A stretch of 34,100 bases of DNA from Phycisphaerales bacterium. Lineage in GTDB: Bacteria; Planctomycetota; Phycisphaerae; Phycisphaerales; SM1A02. The translations under genes and the position numbers were made by a program. Shown here one piece after another: positions 7,091 through 16,086 of this stretch. The stretch spans positions 1-34,100 of the forward strand of contig JABDLI010000157.1 in the NCBI GenBank assembly GCA_013003065.1. Direction: 5' to 3'. The notes beneath the pieces are model-generated. The model saw only the letters and a program-made list of their open reading frames with translations. It was not told where the DNA came from and did not search any database. Every line of letters starts with the position of its first letter. The stretch's first letter is position 1.

Positions 7091-7462
7091 ATGTATGAAC
7101 TCTCCGTCGAGCGGTCATTCTGCGCGGCCCACGCGATCGTCATCGCGGGGGAGCGGGAGCCGATGCACGGCCACACCTGGCTCGTGCGGGTCGTGGTGCG
7201 GGGGGCGGAGCTGGACGCCGACGATCTGCTGTGCGACTTTCACGCCGTGGAACGGACGCTCGATCGACTCATCCGGCCCTTCCGCGACCGGTGCCTGAAC
7301 GAGACGGCACCCTTCGACCGGGTCAACCCGACGGCGGAGCGGGTGGCCCGCCACATCGCCGAAGGGCTCGCCGGGGATCTGCCGGCGGGTGTCTCCGTCG
7401 GGTCGGTCAGCGTCACCGAAGCGCCCGGGTGTGTCGCGACGTACGAGCCCCCGGCGACATGA
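7091..7462 (+). CDS. 6-pyruvoyl-tetrahydropterin synthase / QueD-family protein (COG0720), non-canonical active site
   Basis: COG0720 enzymes act on dihydroneopterin triphosphate in biopterin, queuosine or folate synthesis. The 123 residues contain the three zinc histidines, H14 in FCAAH and H26/H28 in MHGH, and a C-terminal VTEAPGC resembling the substrate-binding glutamate region. The catalytic cysteine four residues before HGH in QueD is arginine here (REPMHGH, R22). E23 instead gives an ExxHGH arrangement as described for PTPS-III proteins, which make the folate precursor 6-hydroxymethyl-dihydropterin. The usual Asp-His pair before LN(D/E) also reads RDRCLNE. Function is therefore uncertain between PTPS-III-like activity and a distinct reaction. 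The gene overlaps ppk1 by an ATGA. Confidence 0.8.
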   Translation: MYELSVERSFCAAHAIVIAGEREPMHGHTWLVRVVVRGAELDADDLLCDFHAVERTLDRLIRPFRDRCLNETAPFDRVNPTAERVARHIAEGLAGDLPAGVSVGSVSVTEAPGCVATYEPPAT

Positions 7463-9612
7463 GCGACGCCGGCGGGCAACCCTCGATCTCCCCCGAGACG
7501 TCCGAGCCGGCGGTCGGCGGGAACGCGCGATTCCTGAATCGCGAGATCCAGTGGCTTGCGTTCAACGAGCGTGTCCTCCACCAGGTGCTCGACGCGGAGA
7601 TGCCGCTGCTCGATCGCGTGCGGTTCCTCACGATCTTCCACGCGAACCTCGACGAGTTCTTCATGAAGCGGGTGGGCGGGCTCCGACGCCAGCTCGCCGC
7701 GGGTGTCGGCGACGCGGGCGAGGGGACGATCGGCCCCGAGGCGTTGCTCCGGGCGATCCGCGCGTACGTCGTTCCGCTGACCGCACGAGCGGCGGAGTGC
7801 TTCCGGGAAGAGCTGCTGCCCGCGCTCGAGCGCGCGGGCATCCACCTGCTCGCGTACGACACGCTCGGCCCGCGGGATCTCACCGAGGTCGTGTCCTGGT
7901 ATCGCACGAACGTTTTCCCGGTGCTCACGCCGCTCGCAGTCGATCCCGGCCATCGCTTCCCGTTCATCTCCAACCTGAGTGTCTCCCTCGGTGTCATGCT
8001 TCGTCGCCCCAGCGCGTCCGAGCTGCTCTTCGCCCGCGTCAAGATTCCCGAGGTCGTCGATCAGTGGTACCGGCTGGGCGAGTCCCTCCGGTTCGTCTCG
8101 CTCCTGGAGATCGTCCAGCACAACCTCGACGATCTGTTTCCCGGCCTCGAGGTCCTGCACGCGTGCCCGTTTCGCGTGACCCGCAACGCCGACGTCGAGG
8201 GCGACCACGAGGACGCCGAGGATCTCCTGGCCCGGATCCAGCAGCAGCTCCGGCACCGCCGCTTCGCACCGGTCGTGCGTCTGCAGGTGGGTGAGAACGA
8301 GCATCCGCGTCTGCTTCGATTTCTCGCGGAGTCGATGGAGCTGACACCACGGGATGTCTACGCGACCGGCGGCCTGCTGAACGAGGCGTCGCTGATGACG
8401 ATCGCGGAGCTGCCGCTCCCGCAGCTCCGCGTCAAGCAGTGGACGCCGACGACTCCTCCCGCGTTGGCGGAGTCCGGTCGCGACATCTTCAGCGTGATCC
8501 GCGCCGGCGACGTGATGGTTCATCACCCGTACGAATCGTTCGACGACAGCGTCGAACGATTCATCGAAGAGGCCGCCGTCGATCCGGATACCCTCGGCAT
8601 CAAACAAGCGCTCTACCGGACGTCGGGCGACAGCCCGTTCATTCCCGAGCTGATCCGCGCGGCGGAGGCCGGCAAGCAAGTCGCGGTGCTGGTGGAGCTG
8701 CGGGCCCGTTTCGACGAGGCGAGGAATATTCACTGGGCGCGCAAGCTCGAGGACGCCGGCGTTCACGTGGCATACGGCGTGGTCGGACTGAAGACCCACA
8801 CCAAGATCACGCTGGTCGTGCGGCGGGAAGGCGAGGAGCTCCGCTGCTACGCGCATATCGGAACGGGGAACTACCACTCCAAGACCGCGCGAGTCTACGA
8901 GGACGTGGGGCTGCTCACGTGCGACCCCACGATCACGGCGGATGTCGTCAACCTCTTCAACTCCATCACCGGTCGCGTCGAACGGCAGCCGTACCGGACG
9001 CTCCTCGTTGCGCCCCACGGCATGAAGACCCGCTTCCTCCAGCTCATCGCCGAGGAGATCAAAGAGCAGCGGACGTCGGGGCGCGGGCGCATCATCGCGA
9101 AAATGAACCAACTGGAAGATCGCGAGATCATCGAGGCCCTGTACACGGCGAGTGCGGCCGGGGTCGAGATCGACCTCATCGTGCGTGGTTTCTGCACGCT
9201 GCGCCCCGGCGTTCCCGGGCTGAGCGAGCGGATTCGCGTGATCTCGATCGTCGGGCGGTTCCTCGAGCACAGCCGCATCTTCTACTTTCGGCGGGGCAAG
9301 ACGGATCCCGTCGACGGGCTCTTCCTCATCGGCTCCGCCGACTGGATGCACCGGAATCTGCATACCCGGGTGGAGGCGGTCTGTCCCATCGAAGCCCGCG
9401 CGCACCGCGCGACGTTGTGGCGGATCCTCGAGACGTGCCTTGCCGATCGGCGGCTCGCCTGGGACATGCAGCCGGACGGTCGCTACCGCCTGCGCGCGCC
9501 GGAACCGGGGACCGGCGACACGTCCGCCACGCTCGGGACCCACGCCTTCCTCATGCGGCACGCGCTCGAACGTCAGCAAGCACGCGAGCGGGCAAACGGC
9601 GACGAGACCTGA
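7459..9612 (+). CDS. ppk1: Polyphosphate kinase 1 (Ppk1)
   Basis: Ppk1 reversibly transfers the gamma-phosphate of ATP to inorganic polyphosphate at the membrane or in the cytoplasm. The 717 residues show the N-terminal helical domain start FLNREIQWLAFNERVL, then HANLDEFFMKRVGGL, and the catalytic histidines H447 in GLKTHTK and H466 in YAHIGTGNYH. Their 19-residue spacing equals that of E. coli H435 and H454. RVEAVCPIE and a C-terminal phospholipase-D-like fold segment follow. The length is normal. The start is the ATG of an ATGA overlap with the upstream PTPS gene, a tight coupling with no obvious metabolic reason. Its stop codon is three bases from the end of the convergent fibro-slime gene. 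Confidence 0.96.
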   Translation: MSDAGGQPSISPETSEPAVGGNARFLNREIQWLAFNERVLHQVLDAEMPLLDRVRFLTIFHANLDEFFMKRVGGLRRQLAAGVGDAGEGTIGPEALLRAIRAYVVPLTARAAECFREELLPALERAGIHLLAYDTLGPRDLTEVVSWYRTNVFPVLTPLAVDPGHRFPFISNLSVSLGVMLRRPSASELLFARVKIPEVVDQWYRLGESLRFVSLLEIVQHNLDDLFPGLEVLHACPFRVTRNADVEGDHEDAEDLLARIQQQLRHRRFAPVVRLQVGENEHPRLLRFLAESMELTPRDVYATGGLLNEASLMTIAELPLPQLRVKQWTPTTPPALAESGRDIFSVIRAGDVMVHHPYESFDDSVERFIEEAAVDPDTLGIKQALYRTSGDSPFIPELIRAAEAGKQVAVLVELRARFDEARNIHWARKLEDAGVHVAYGVVGLKTHTKITLVVRREGEELRCYAHIGTGNYHSKTARVYEDVGLLTCDPTITADVVNLFNSITGRVERQPYRTLLVAPHGMKTRFLQLIAEEIKEQRTSGRGRIIAKMNQLEDREIIEALYTASAAGVEIDLIVRGFCTLRPGVPGLSERIRVISIVGRFLEHSRIFYFRRGKTDPVDGLFLIGSADWMHRNLHTRVEAVCPIEARAHRATLWRILETCLADRRLAWDMQPDGRYRLRAPEPGTGDTSATLGTHAFLMRHALERQQARERANGDET

Positions 9613-9615
9613 CGG

Positions 9616-12117
9616 TCAATCGAACATCGCGGTGACGTTCGGAATGGCCTTGTCGGACGACAGATCGAGGTTCGTGCGGAGTCGGAACACCGCGGACGAT
9701 GCTCGTCGCTGCGCGTAGTAGAAGTTGAGGTGATACTCCTGCCCGGCATCGAGCCCGAGCCGATCGAAGTCGACGAACTGGAGGTCGCTCGCGCCCATGC
9801 CGCCGAGGTCCATCACCATCTTCCCGTCGATGAACAGCCACGCGCCGTCGCCGCCGGCGAACTCCCAGAACTGACCACCGCAGTCGGCGTACGTGAACGA
9901 GGCGGCGATGGAATACGTGAAGTGCGCGTTGTGCGGCTGCCCCTCGTTGCCGAGCAGGCGGTCGTCGATCGGATGGAAGTCGTTGTCGATGCACTCCCAT
10001 TCCCCGGCGAGGTTCTTGGTGAGCGTGATCGGGTAGCCGATGCCCTGGTTGATGCCCGGCACGTCGCGGAACCACTCCGAGAAGCTCGCGGTCGACGTGA
10101 TGCCACCGGCGCCGGCGGCACCGATCGAGCCCGGGGAATCGCTGACGGGAGAGCAGCCCGTGAGATAGGCCATGTCGACGTGGAGCCGCGACTTCTTGAT
10201 CTTGACCTTCCGCCCGGTAAAGCTGCCGTAGTAAGCCGAGTTGTCCTCGACCTTGAGCTCGGTCTTGGCGCCTTGCGCCCATGCCGCGATCGCCGAGCCG
10301 TCCTTGAGCTCGATCTTGCCCTTCTTTCCGACGCTGGTGCGACGAAGAGAGACGAGCTGCGGATTGCCCGTGTTCATGTTGATCTTGCAGTCCTTGTCGA
10401 GCTTGATGTCCTTCTTGACGTAGAGCGTCAGCGTCGCGCCGGGCGCCAAACGGATCTCCGATCCGTCCTCCATCTCCAGCTTGTCGTCGATGCGGATCGT
10501 ACGCTCGCCGTGGATCGTCACGATCGCCCCGCTCTTGAGCTTGAGCTTCTTGCAGTACAGATCGGCGCTGATCGCGTGTGATCCGCCGTTGTACTCACGA
10601 TCGCCGACGCTGGTCCCCAGCGGTGGTGGCGCCACGACGGGGATCGGATACGGCTGATCCTGGTAGCCGATCGAACCGTTGATGGTGCTGCCCGACTCGA
10701 TGTTGACGACTTCGTCGATGTCACCGTACGGTCCGATGAGGACGTTGCCGTTGATGACCGAGTTGCTCTTGAGGTGGATCTTCTCTTTCTTCTTGATCGC
10801 GTTGGTCGAGATGCGGGCGTACGAGCCGTTGTTGCCGGCGCCGTAGGGACCTTCGTTCGAATCGAAGGCGTCGATTTCGGCGTCGTCGAGCTCGATCTTC
10901 TCCCGCACCGCGATCGCGAAGTTGAGCTGACCCACGTCCGCGTTGCCGTTGTCCTCGTGGATGCCGGAGTTCTTGTCGGCGACCTTCAGGTCCTTGCCGA
11001 TGTACGCGCCGTACAGATGACCGGCGTGCTTGATCTCGAGCTTCCGCTCGGGAGCGACGATTGTCGCGTACACGTGGCTCTTGTCGATCTGGAGCTTGCC
11101 GGTGCCCAACGCGTTGATCGAAACGAGCGTGGTGTCACCCGTGGCGGTGTTCACCAGCGACCCGCCCTTGATGACGACGTCGCCGTTGCCGCCACCCGAA
11201 CCGTTCACGTAGAAGGTCAGGTTGGCCTCGGGCAGCAGCACGATGCGTGCATCGTCGATCTGCAGTCCGCGGTCGCAGAAGATGCGGAGGTCGCCATCGA
11301 CGGTGAGCGTCGATCCCGGGCTGAGCGTGAGCTGGCCGTAGTGGAGCGCCGGGTCGTCGCTGTCGTCATCCGGTGTGGTGTCGCCCTCGAGCGTGACGGC
11401 GCCGATGATTGTTTCCACCATGTTGTAGCCGTCCAGGTCGTCCGGCACAACGAGCTCGGGCATCTCGTACGCTTCGGCGAGCGGCGCGCGGTCACCGGAG
11501 ATGAGCCCCTGGTTGTCGATCACGACGGCCGGATCGCCACCGACTCCGACGGACACGTCGCCCCGCAGGAACGAGCCGGAACCCACTACGATCGCTTCGG
11601 CCGCGGTCGAGTTCGTGGACAGGAACGCATCCCGGCCGTAGTTGCCGAGGTCCCCGTACGGTCCGAACGTCGAGTTGAACGCGTCCATCATCGACTCGCT
11701 CTTGAACTCGACCGTGTCGCTGACGCGAAATCCCAGCGTGCTCCGCTGGAGGAACCCGGCGACACCCGACAGGTGCGGGGCGATCGGGCGGCTGGAGGAA
11801 TCGGTCCACTGGGAGCTGACGCGGAACCCCGTTCCGCTGCTGAAGAGAGGCTGCAGGCTGCCGGGAAGCTGGAGATTGACGGTGCCCGCGTAGTGTCCGA
11901 GACCGGCCGCGGGGATCGTCCCGAAATCGGTGTGGGTCGAGAGGAAGTCGCGGACGATGCCGTTCAGCTGGACGGTTTCCGGTCCGCCGCCGGACGCCAC
12001 GTTCGTGCGAACGGTCAGCGTGGCGGGCATCAGGAAGGTGACGCCGGCCGTGGCGGCCAGCAGGCCGTAGACGATTCCGCTGGCAATGCGGTTGTTGGCA
12101 CCAGTGATCTTGGGCAT
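9616..12117 (-). CDS. Fibro-slime-domain surface protein with two inserted DUF7305-like repeats
   Basis: This is a putative exported, extracellular protein of 833 residues. An N-terminal hydrophobic segment (about 12-32) acts as signal or anchor. LNGIVRDF...THTDFG (51-66) matches the beginning of a fibro-slime domain. The rest of that domain appears only at about 678-817: SEWFRDVPGINQ, FHPIDDR, FTYSI..FTY, GGDGAWLFIDGKMVMDLGG, EYHLNFYYAQR. Between them sit two homologous blocks, about 146-380 and 417-652. Each opens with F-x-S-x-x-GPYG-x-x-GN and STN and resembles the polymer-forming DUF7305 domain of PilX-type proteins. The second block is notably lysine-rich. The start was chosen for CGGAG seven bases upstream. 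It is the last gene of the pilin-like operon, the position PilY1 takes in minor-pilin clusters. Confidence 0.75.
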   Translation of the reverse strand: MPKITGANNRIASGIVYGLLAATAGVTFLMPATLTVRTNVASGGGPETVQLNGIVRDFLSTHTDFGTIPAAGLGHYAGTVNLQLPGSLQPLFSSGTGFRVSSQWTDSSSRPIAPHLSGVAGFLQRSTLGFRVSDTVEFKSESMMDAFNSTFGPYGDLGNYGRDAFLSTNSTAAEAIVVGSGSFLRGDVSVGVGGDPAVVIDNQGLISGDRAPLAEAYEMPELVVPDDLDGYNMVETIIGAVTLEGDTTPDDDSDDPALHYGQLTLSPGSTLTVDGDLRIFCDRGLQIDDARIVLLPEANLTFYVNGSGGGNGDVVIKGGSLVNTATGDTTLVSINALGTGKLQIDKSHVYATIVAPERKLEIKHAGHLYGAYIGKDLKVADKNSGIHEDNGNADVGQLNFAIAVREKIELDDAEIDAFDSNEGPYGAGNNGSYARISTNAIKKKEKIHLKSNSVINGNVLIGPYGDIDEVVNIESGSTINGSIGYQDQPYPIPVVAPPPLGTSVGDREYNGGSHAISADLYCKKLKLKSGAIVTIHGERTIRIDDKLEMEDGSEIRLAPGATLTLYVKKDIKLDKDCKINMNTGNPQLVSLRRTSVGKKGKIELKDGSAIAAWAQGAKTELKVEDNSAYYGSFTGRKVKIKKSRLHVDMAYLTGCSPVSDSPGSIGAAGAGGITSTASFSEWFRDVPGINQGIGYPITLTKNLAGEWECIDNDFHPIDDRLLGNEGQPHNAHFTYSIAASFTYADCGGQFWEFAGGDGAWLFIDGKMVMDLGGMGASDLQFVDFDRLGLDAGQEYHLNFYYAQRRASSAVFRLRTNLDLSSDKAIPNVTAMFD

Positions 12118-12415
12118 CAGCGTTCTCCGTTTACGACGAGTCACCTGAATCAACCCTACGATTCGCGTCCCCGGGGGCGGGCACGCTGAACGCACGGCGA
12201 TCTCCTCGGCGTATCGGAACCTCGGGTCGGGCAATTCGGCGAAACCGGGCAGGCGGGGCGATTCGACGCAGAATCGTGCCGCGTGGCGCAGCTATGCCGC
12301 ATGCCGACGCCCTCGGGGCGGCGTGCTGGGGGATGGCGGCGCGGGGGAAGCGTGAACCACCGTGGCGGCATCGAACGAATCGGCAGGTATCGGACGTGGC
12401 CGCCGCGACGCCGGC
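12118..12415. other. 298-bp gap between the PilW-like and fibro-slime genes
   Basis: No gene or strong terminator is seen. A short CGCCC-TCG-GGGCG hairpin is present, and the right end holds the fibro-slime Shine-Dalgarno (ACGGAG). The gap is far longer than others in this operon, so the fibro-slime gene may have its own promoter, but none is convincing. Confidence 0.5.
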
Positions 12416-13003
12416 TCAGTCGAACGCCGACTCCCGCGGCATGGCGGTGGCAACCAGGCGGATCACCTCCTGGTTGTCGCCATCGAGCTCCACGCTCATG
12501 TTGTCATCCGGGACGATCGCGAGATCGATCGTCGCCCGAAAGAGCGTGAAGCCCAGCTCGTACTCCAACGTGAAGGGCGAGACGGGATCGCCGCCGCCGT
12601 CGAGTTGGCGAATCACCCCTTCCAGCAGAAGGTGACGGGGACCACCGGCGCCGCCGACGACGACGTACAACGCTTCGTCATCCTCGTCCCACTCGATGCT
12701 GAGTATCGAGTTGTCCGGCATGCGGAAGTCGATGAAGTCGCTCTCGACGATCGAGTCGCGGGGATCGACCGGCAGCGGCGCGAACTCGGTGCCGGTGCGG
12801 ATGAGCGTCAGGATCCGGTGCATGGCGAGTCGCCCGATCGTGTGGGTGGAGGCGACCTCGGTCGTCGCCTGGTACGCCATGAACGAGGCATCGAGCGCCA
12901 CCATCGTCGCCGACAGGAGCGCGGCACTGATCGCCAGTGCGATCAGCAGCTCGACCAGGTTGAAACCACGACGGCGTCGCGGAGCGCGGGAGACGCGGTT
13001 CAT
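12416..13003 (-). CDS. PilW-like minor pilin / pseudopilin
   Basis: This 195-residue protein has a class III (prepilin) signal: a basic leader RAPRRRRG, cleavage after G13, then FNLVELLIALAISAALLSATMVAL with the conserved Glu at +5. It should be processed by a PilD-type peptidase, which is not in the window, and packed through its N-terminal helix into a fibre. The C-terminal part is beta-rich and acidic, without a recognised domain. Its ATG overlaps the stop of the PilX-like gene (ATGA). Homology to PilW specifically is inferred from operon order and shape; GspJ-like is an equivalent label. Confidence 0.75.
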   Translation of the reverse strand: MNRVSRAPRRRRGFNLVELLIALAISAALLSATMVALDASFMAYQATTEVASTHTIGRLAMHRILTLIRTGTEFAPLPVDPRDSIVESDFIDFRMPDNSILSIEWDEDDEALYVVVGGAGGPRHLLLEGVIRQLDGGGDPVSPFTLEYELGFTLFRATIDLAIVPDDNMSVELDGDNQEVIRLVATAMPRESAFD

Positions 13004-15396
13004 GAGAACCCTCCTTCCACGTAGGAATCGGGCACGGGTTCCATCTGCACCGGCCAGGGGATGCCGTCCGGGAGCAGGGCGTCGGGGTTGTACCGAAGGC
13101 GGATCTCTCCGAAGCCCGGGAATCCCGGCGCGAGCGGATCGACGCCTTCGTCGTCGCCATCGTCGGGACCGAAGTACCCGATCGTCGTGTTGAACGCGTC
13201 GGGCTGACCGCCGTAGAAGAGCGGGCCCGCGCCATCGGCGGGACGGAAGGTCATGAGCAGCGTGCCGAGCACGTCCGCGGTGCCGCGAACGTCGAGAATG
13301 CCCGAGATGATCACGCCGCGGAGGTTGACCGATGGCGTGTCGGCGGGGTCCGCCGCCTGCTCGTTGTCGAAGTTGCCGACGTCGACCGACCAACCCGGCA
13401 TCAGGATCGAGCTCTTGGCCAGCTCGGTCCGATCGTCCGCCGACAGGCCGTTGAGGTGACCCTGCAAAGTCGCGGCGTCGGGCTGCGCGAGGAGATCCGG
13501 ATCGTTCGGATCGATGTAGAACCGCGTATTGCCCGTCATCTGGATCTTGTTGCGCCAGTGCGTGTACTCGTCGAGCCGGTCACCGGCGATCGATCCGAGG
13601 AACGTGCAGTTGTGGAAGCGGATGTTGTTGGAGATCAACCGGGAATCGGGGACCGGGGTCGAATCCGGAAGCTCGGCGACGAGCGGCGGGTCGAATCGCG
13701 GCGATCCGTCTTCCTCGACGGCGCCGGCGTAGTTCCAGTCGACGTGGGAGCATTGACGCTCGGACTCGACGAAGGTCACACCGACGAACGTGCAGTTCTC
13801 GAACAGTCCATTGTTGCCGCGGTGGATCCGTACGTTTCGGAACGTCATGTCCTCGTAGTGCGGACGCTGGTAGTAGTCGTACGCGCCCGCCGATCCGAAC
13901 GGCACTGCTTCCCAGGGCTGTCCCGCCGGCGGCGTGTACGTACCGCCGACGATGGCCTCGGTCGGGAGATCATCCGGACTCGGTGGCGTCGGCTGAGAGC
14001 CGGGCACCTGCGCGGCAAACCACGACTGGCTGTCGTCGAACATGCCCGTCGTGATCTCGAGCAACTCCTCGTCGGGCACGGCAAACTCCACCGGCGCGGC
14101 GTCGATGCCGGGACGAATCGGGCCCTCGACGACGGTTTGGTAAGACTCCCCGTGCTCCGCTTCCCACGCCGCCTTGGCGACGGCGAAGGCGAGCGAGCCC
14201 GTGACCTTGGCGTAGAGATCAGCCCCGTCGATGACGCCGTCCATGTAGCCGAGACCGGTGTCGCTGGCGGTGATGAGACCGTCGCCGTCGCGATCCGGCC
14301 GCGCCTCGTCGATCAGGCGGGCGAGCTGCGTATCGAGCGGATCGCCCGCGCCGTCGACGAGTTCCTCCGCCAACGAGCCGAGACCGGCCGCCAACGCGCG
14401 AGCATCGTCGTAGACGACCATGAAGTCGCTGTTGTCGTCGAAGAAGTCCATGAAGAGGTCGAAGTCGTCGACGTACTCGTCCCCGTCGTAGTCCACCAGA
14501 TCGGGGAAGCCACCGAGACCGGCGCTCTCGGTCGGGTGGGCGGGACGCAGCCGCCCGTCGCCGTCGACGTCGTGATCGGCGATCTGCTGGTACAGCGTGT
14601 CGAGCTTCCCGCTCAGAGCGGGGTCGAGGAAGTAGAAGTCGCTGCGCATGACGAGCGGGTCGCCGTTTGCGGTCGACAGCTCGCCCGCAACGACGCCGTA
14701 CCGCGACCCGAGCGGCCCTTCCACCATCACGTTCTTGCCGATCATGATGCGGTTGGTGCTGAGGATCGCGTACTCGATCTTCTTGTCGATGCGGTAGTCC
14801 ATTTGAAGGACGCGGGTGATGTTGCCATCGACGCCCTCGCTCGTGACGCGAACCGCCGGTTCGGAGGCAAGCAGTTCGTAGCGAAGACGGAAGTAGGGCG
14901 CGTTGGGGCCCTCGTTGAGCGCGATCGGACGCACGCGAAGGACGCCGAACGTCTCGTCCACTTCCGGCAGGTCGGCGTCGCCGGGCTCCACGATGATGTC
15001 GTGATCGTCGGCCAGGTGACCGTCGCGGATGGCCTGGATGATGCCCGGCGGCGGTGACCCGACCGTGTATCCGTTCGGCGGGAGGACGGTCACGTCGCCG
15101 GCGTCGATCGTGCCGAGCCACAGCTCCTCGGCGAAGTCGGCGTCGATCACGCCGCGACGCACGATGAACCGGCTCGACTCGTCGGCCATGCGTCGGGCGG
15201 CAAAGACCATGCCCGTCTCGGCCGCGCTCATGGCGCGCGAGACCTTGAGCGCGGAGTCCGCCGTACGGAGGTTGCCCTGCGCAACCACTGCCATCGCGGC
15301 GGCAAGTGATCCGAAGATCACCAGGAACATCATGGCCAGCACCGACGCGACGGCGCGTCGCCGCGTCGGTCGATTGCGATTGGGATGTCGTAGCAT
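13000..15396 (-). CDS. Giant PilX-like protein with DxDxDG calcium-loop motifs
   Basis: A 798-residue membrane-anchored protein, far larger than ordinary PilX (about 150-200 residues). The N-terminus has a basic leader, a membrane helix (about 17-40) and an A-A-E-T-G-M-x-F-A stretch (58-66) typical of PilX N-terminal regions, without a clear prepilin cleavage site. About 208-232 (YAILSTNRIMIGKN) resembles the opening of DUF7305 domains. Three Asp-rich loops look like EF-hand or dockerin calcium sites: DVDGDG (276-281), DYDGDEYVDD (302-311) and DRDGDGLITASD (368-379). A later region with FENCTFVGVTF and FHNCTFLGS suggests a right-handed beta-helix. GGGAGAG precedes the ATG at suitable spacing. 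It is translationally coupled to the PilW-like gene. Confidence 0.75.
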   Translation of the reverse strand: MLRHPNRNRPTRRRAVASVLAMMFLVIFGSLAAAMAVVAQGNLRTADSALKVSRAMSAAETGMVFAARRMADESSRFIVRRGVIDADFAEELWLGTIDAGDVTVLPPNGYTVGSPPPGIIQAIRDGHLADDHDIIVEPGDADLPEVDETFGVLRVRPIALNEGPNAPYFRLRYELLASEPAVRVTSEGVDGNITRVLQMDYRIDKKIEYAILSTNRIMIGKNVMVEGPLGSRYGVVAGELSTANGDPLVMRSDFYFLDPALSGKLDTLYQQIADHDVDGDGRLRPAHPTESAGLGGFPDLVDYDGDEYVDDFDLFMDFFDDNSDFMVVYDDARALAAGLGSLAEELVDGAGDPLDTQLARLIDEARPDRDGDGLITASDTGLGYMDGVIDGADLYAKVTGSLAFAVAKAAWEAEHGESYQTVVEGPIRPGIDAAPVEFAVPDEELLEITTGMFDDSQSWFAAQVPGSQPTPPSPDDLPTEAIVGGTYTPPAGQPWEAVPFGSAGAYDYYQRPHYEDMTFRNVRIHRGNNGLFENCTFVGVTFVESERQCSHVDWNYAGAVEEDGSPRFDPPLVAELPDSTPVPDSRLISNNIRFHNCTFLGSIAGDRLDEYTHWRNKIQMTGNTRFYIDPNDPDLLAQPDAATLQGHLNGLSADDRTELAKSSILMPGWSVDVGNFDNEQAADPADTPSVNLRGVIISGILDVRGTADVLGTLLMTFRPADGAGPLFYGGQPDAFNTTIGYFGPDDGDDEGVDPLAPGFPGFGEIRLRYNPDALLPDGIPWPVQMEPVPDSYVEGGFS

Positions 15397-15445
15397 CGGG
15401 CTCTCTCCCGCCTCCGTTCGTCGATCGTCCCCGTGCCTGCAGGCG

Positions 15446-16060
15446 TTATCGGGGCGCGACCCAGGACACGCGTGTCATCTCGGTCGGCGTCACGTCGTTG
15501 GGGCCGATGTAGTTCACGATGACCTCGACCACGATCATGTTGGTGGAAAAGTCAGCGGGGATCGTTCCACTGCTGATGTCGAACGGGTCCACGTTGTGCA
15601 CTGTCACCGTCTGCGACCAGCCTTCCATGTTGGCGATCACCTGCCGCTGGGCGTTGACCGGCCCGTTGTCGGGCGTCACGTCGTCCCAGTCGGCACCGAA
15701 GATCAGGCCACCACCGGTGCCGTCGAAGTCATCGACGTCGTCGTAGTCGAGGAACGAGAGCTCGTTCGGCTCGGCTCCCCAGAACGCCGTCGTGGTGACG
15801 GGATCGTGCCGCGGCAGGCTGAGCGTCATCTCACGGATCTCGTTTCCGAGCCGCTCGGCGATGCTGGCGTGCGTCGACCAGTAGTTCTGCTGGTGAAAGG
15901 CCTGCTGGGCCGCCACCAACGCGAGGACCCCGACGCCGACGATGACGGTCGCGAGCGCCGTCTCGATGAGCGTGAAGCCGGCGAGCGATACGCGGCGAAC
16001 GCGTGGCGTCCGGCGAAGTCCATGGTTGTCAGGCCGGGTGCGAGCGTGGTTGATGCTCAT
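15446..16060 (-). CDS. PilV-like prepilin
   Basis: A 204-residue minor pilin with a long basic leader, RVRRVSLAG, cleaved after G28, followed by FTLIETALATVIVGVGVLAL with Glu at +5. The C-terminal domain ends MTRVSWVAP and contains aspartate-rich turns. The start is the ATG preceded by a very strong Shine-Dalgarno (AAGGAGGAGGGGA); a much longer open frame upstream overlaps pilC and is not coding. It lies 26 bp downstream of pilC and 49 bp upstream of the PilX-like gene. The assignment rests on the N-terminal methylation motif and operon position. Confidence 0.82.
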   Translation of the reverse strand: MSINHARTRPDNHGLRRTPRVRRVSLAGFTLIETALATVIVGVGVLALVAAQQAFHQQNYWSTHASIAERLGNEIREMTLSLPRHDPVTTTAFWGAEPNELSFLDYDDVDDFDGTGGGLIFGADWDDVTPDNGPVNAQRQVIANMEGWSQTVTVHNVDPFDISSGTIPADFSTNMIVVEVIVNYIGPNDVTPTEMTRVSWVAPR

Positions 16061-16086
16061 TCCCCTCCTCCTTCCGCCTCCGCCAA

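Noticed and set aside
12118-12415. Sigma54 promoter for the fibro-slime gene (GGCAC...TGC on the minus strand)
   Set aside because: The GG-to-GC spacing is one base short of the -24/-12 consensus.
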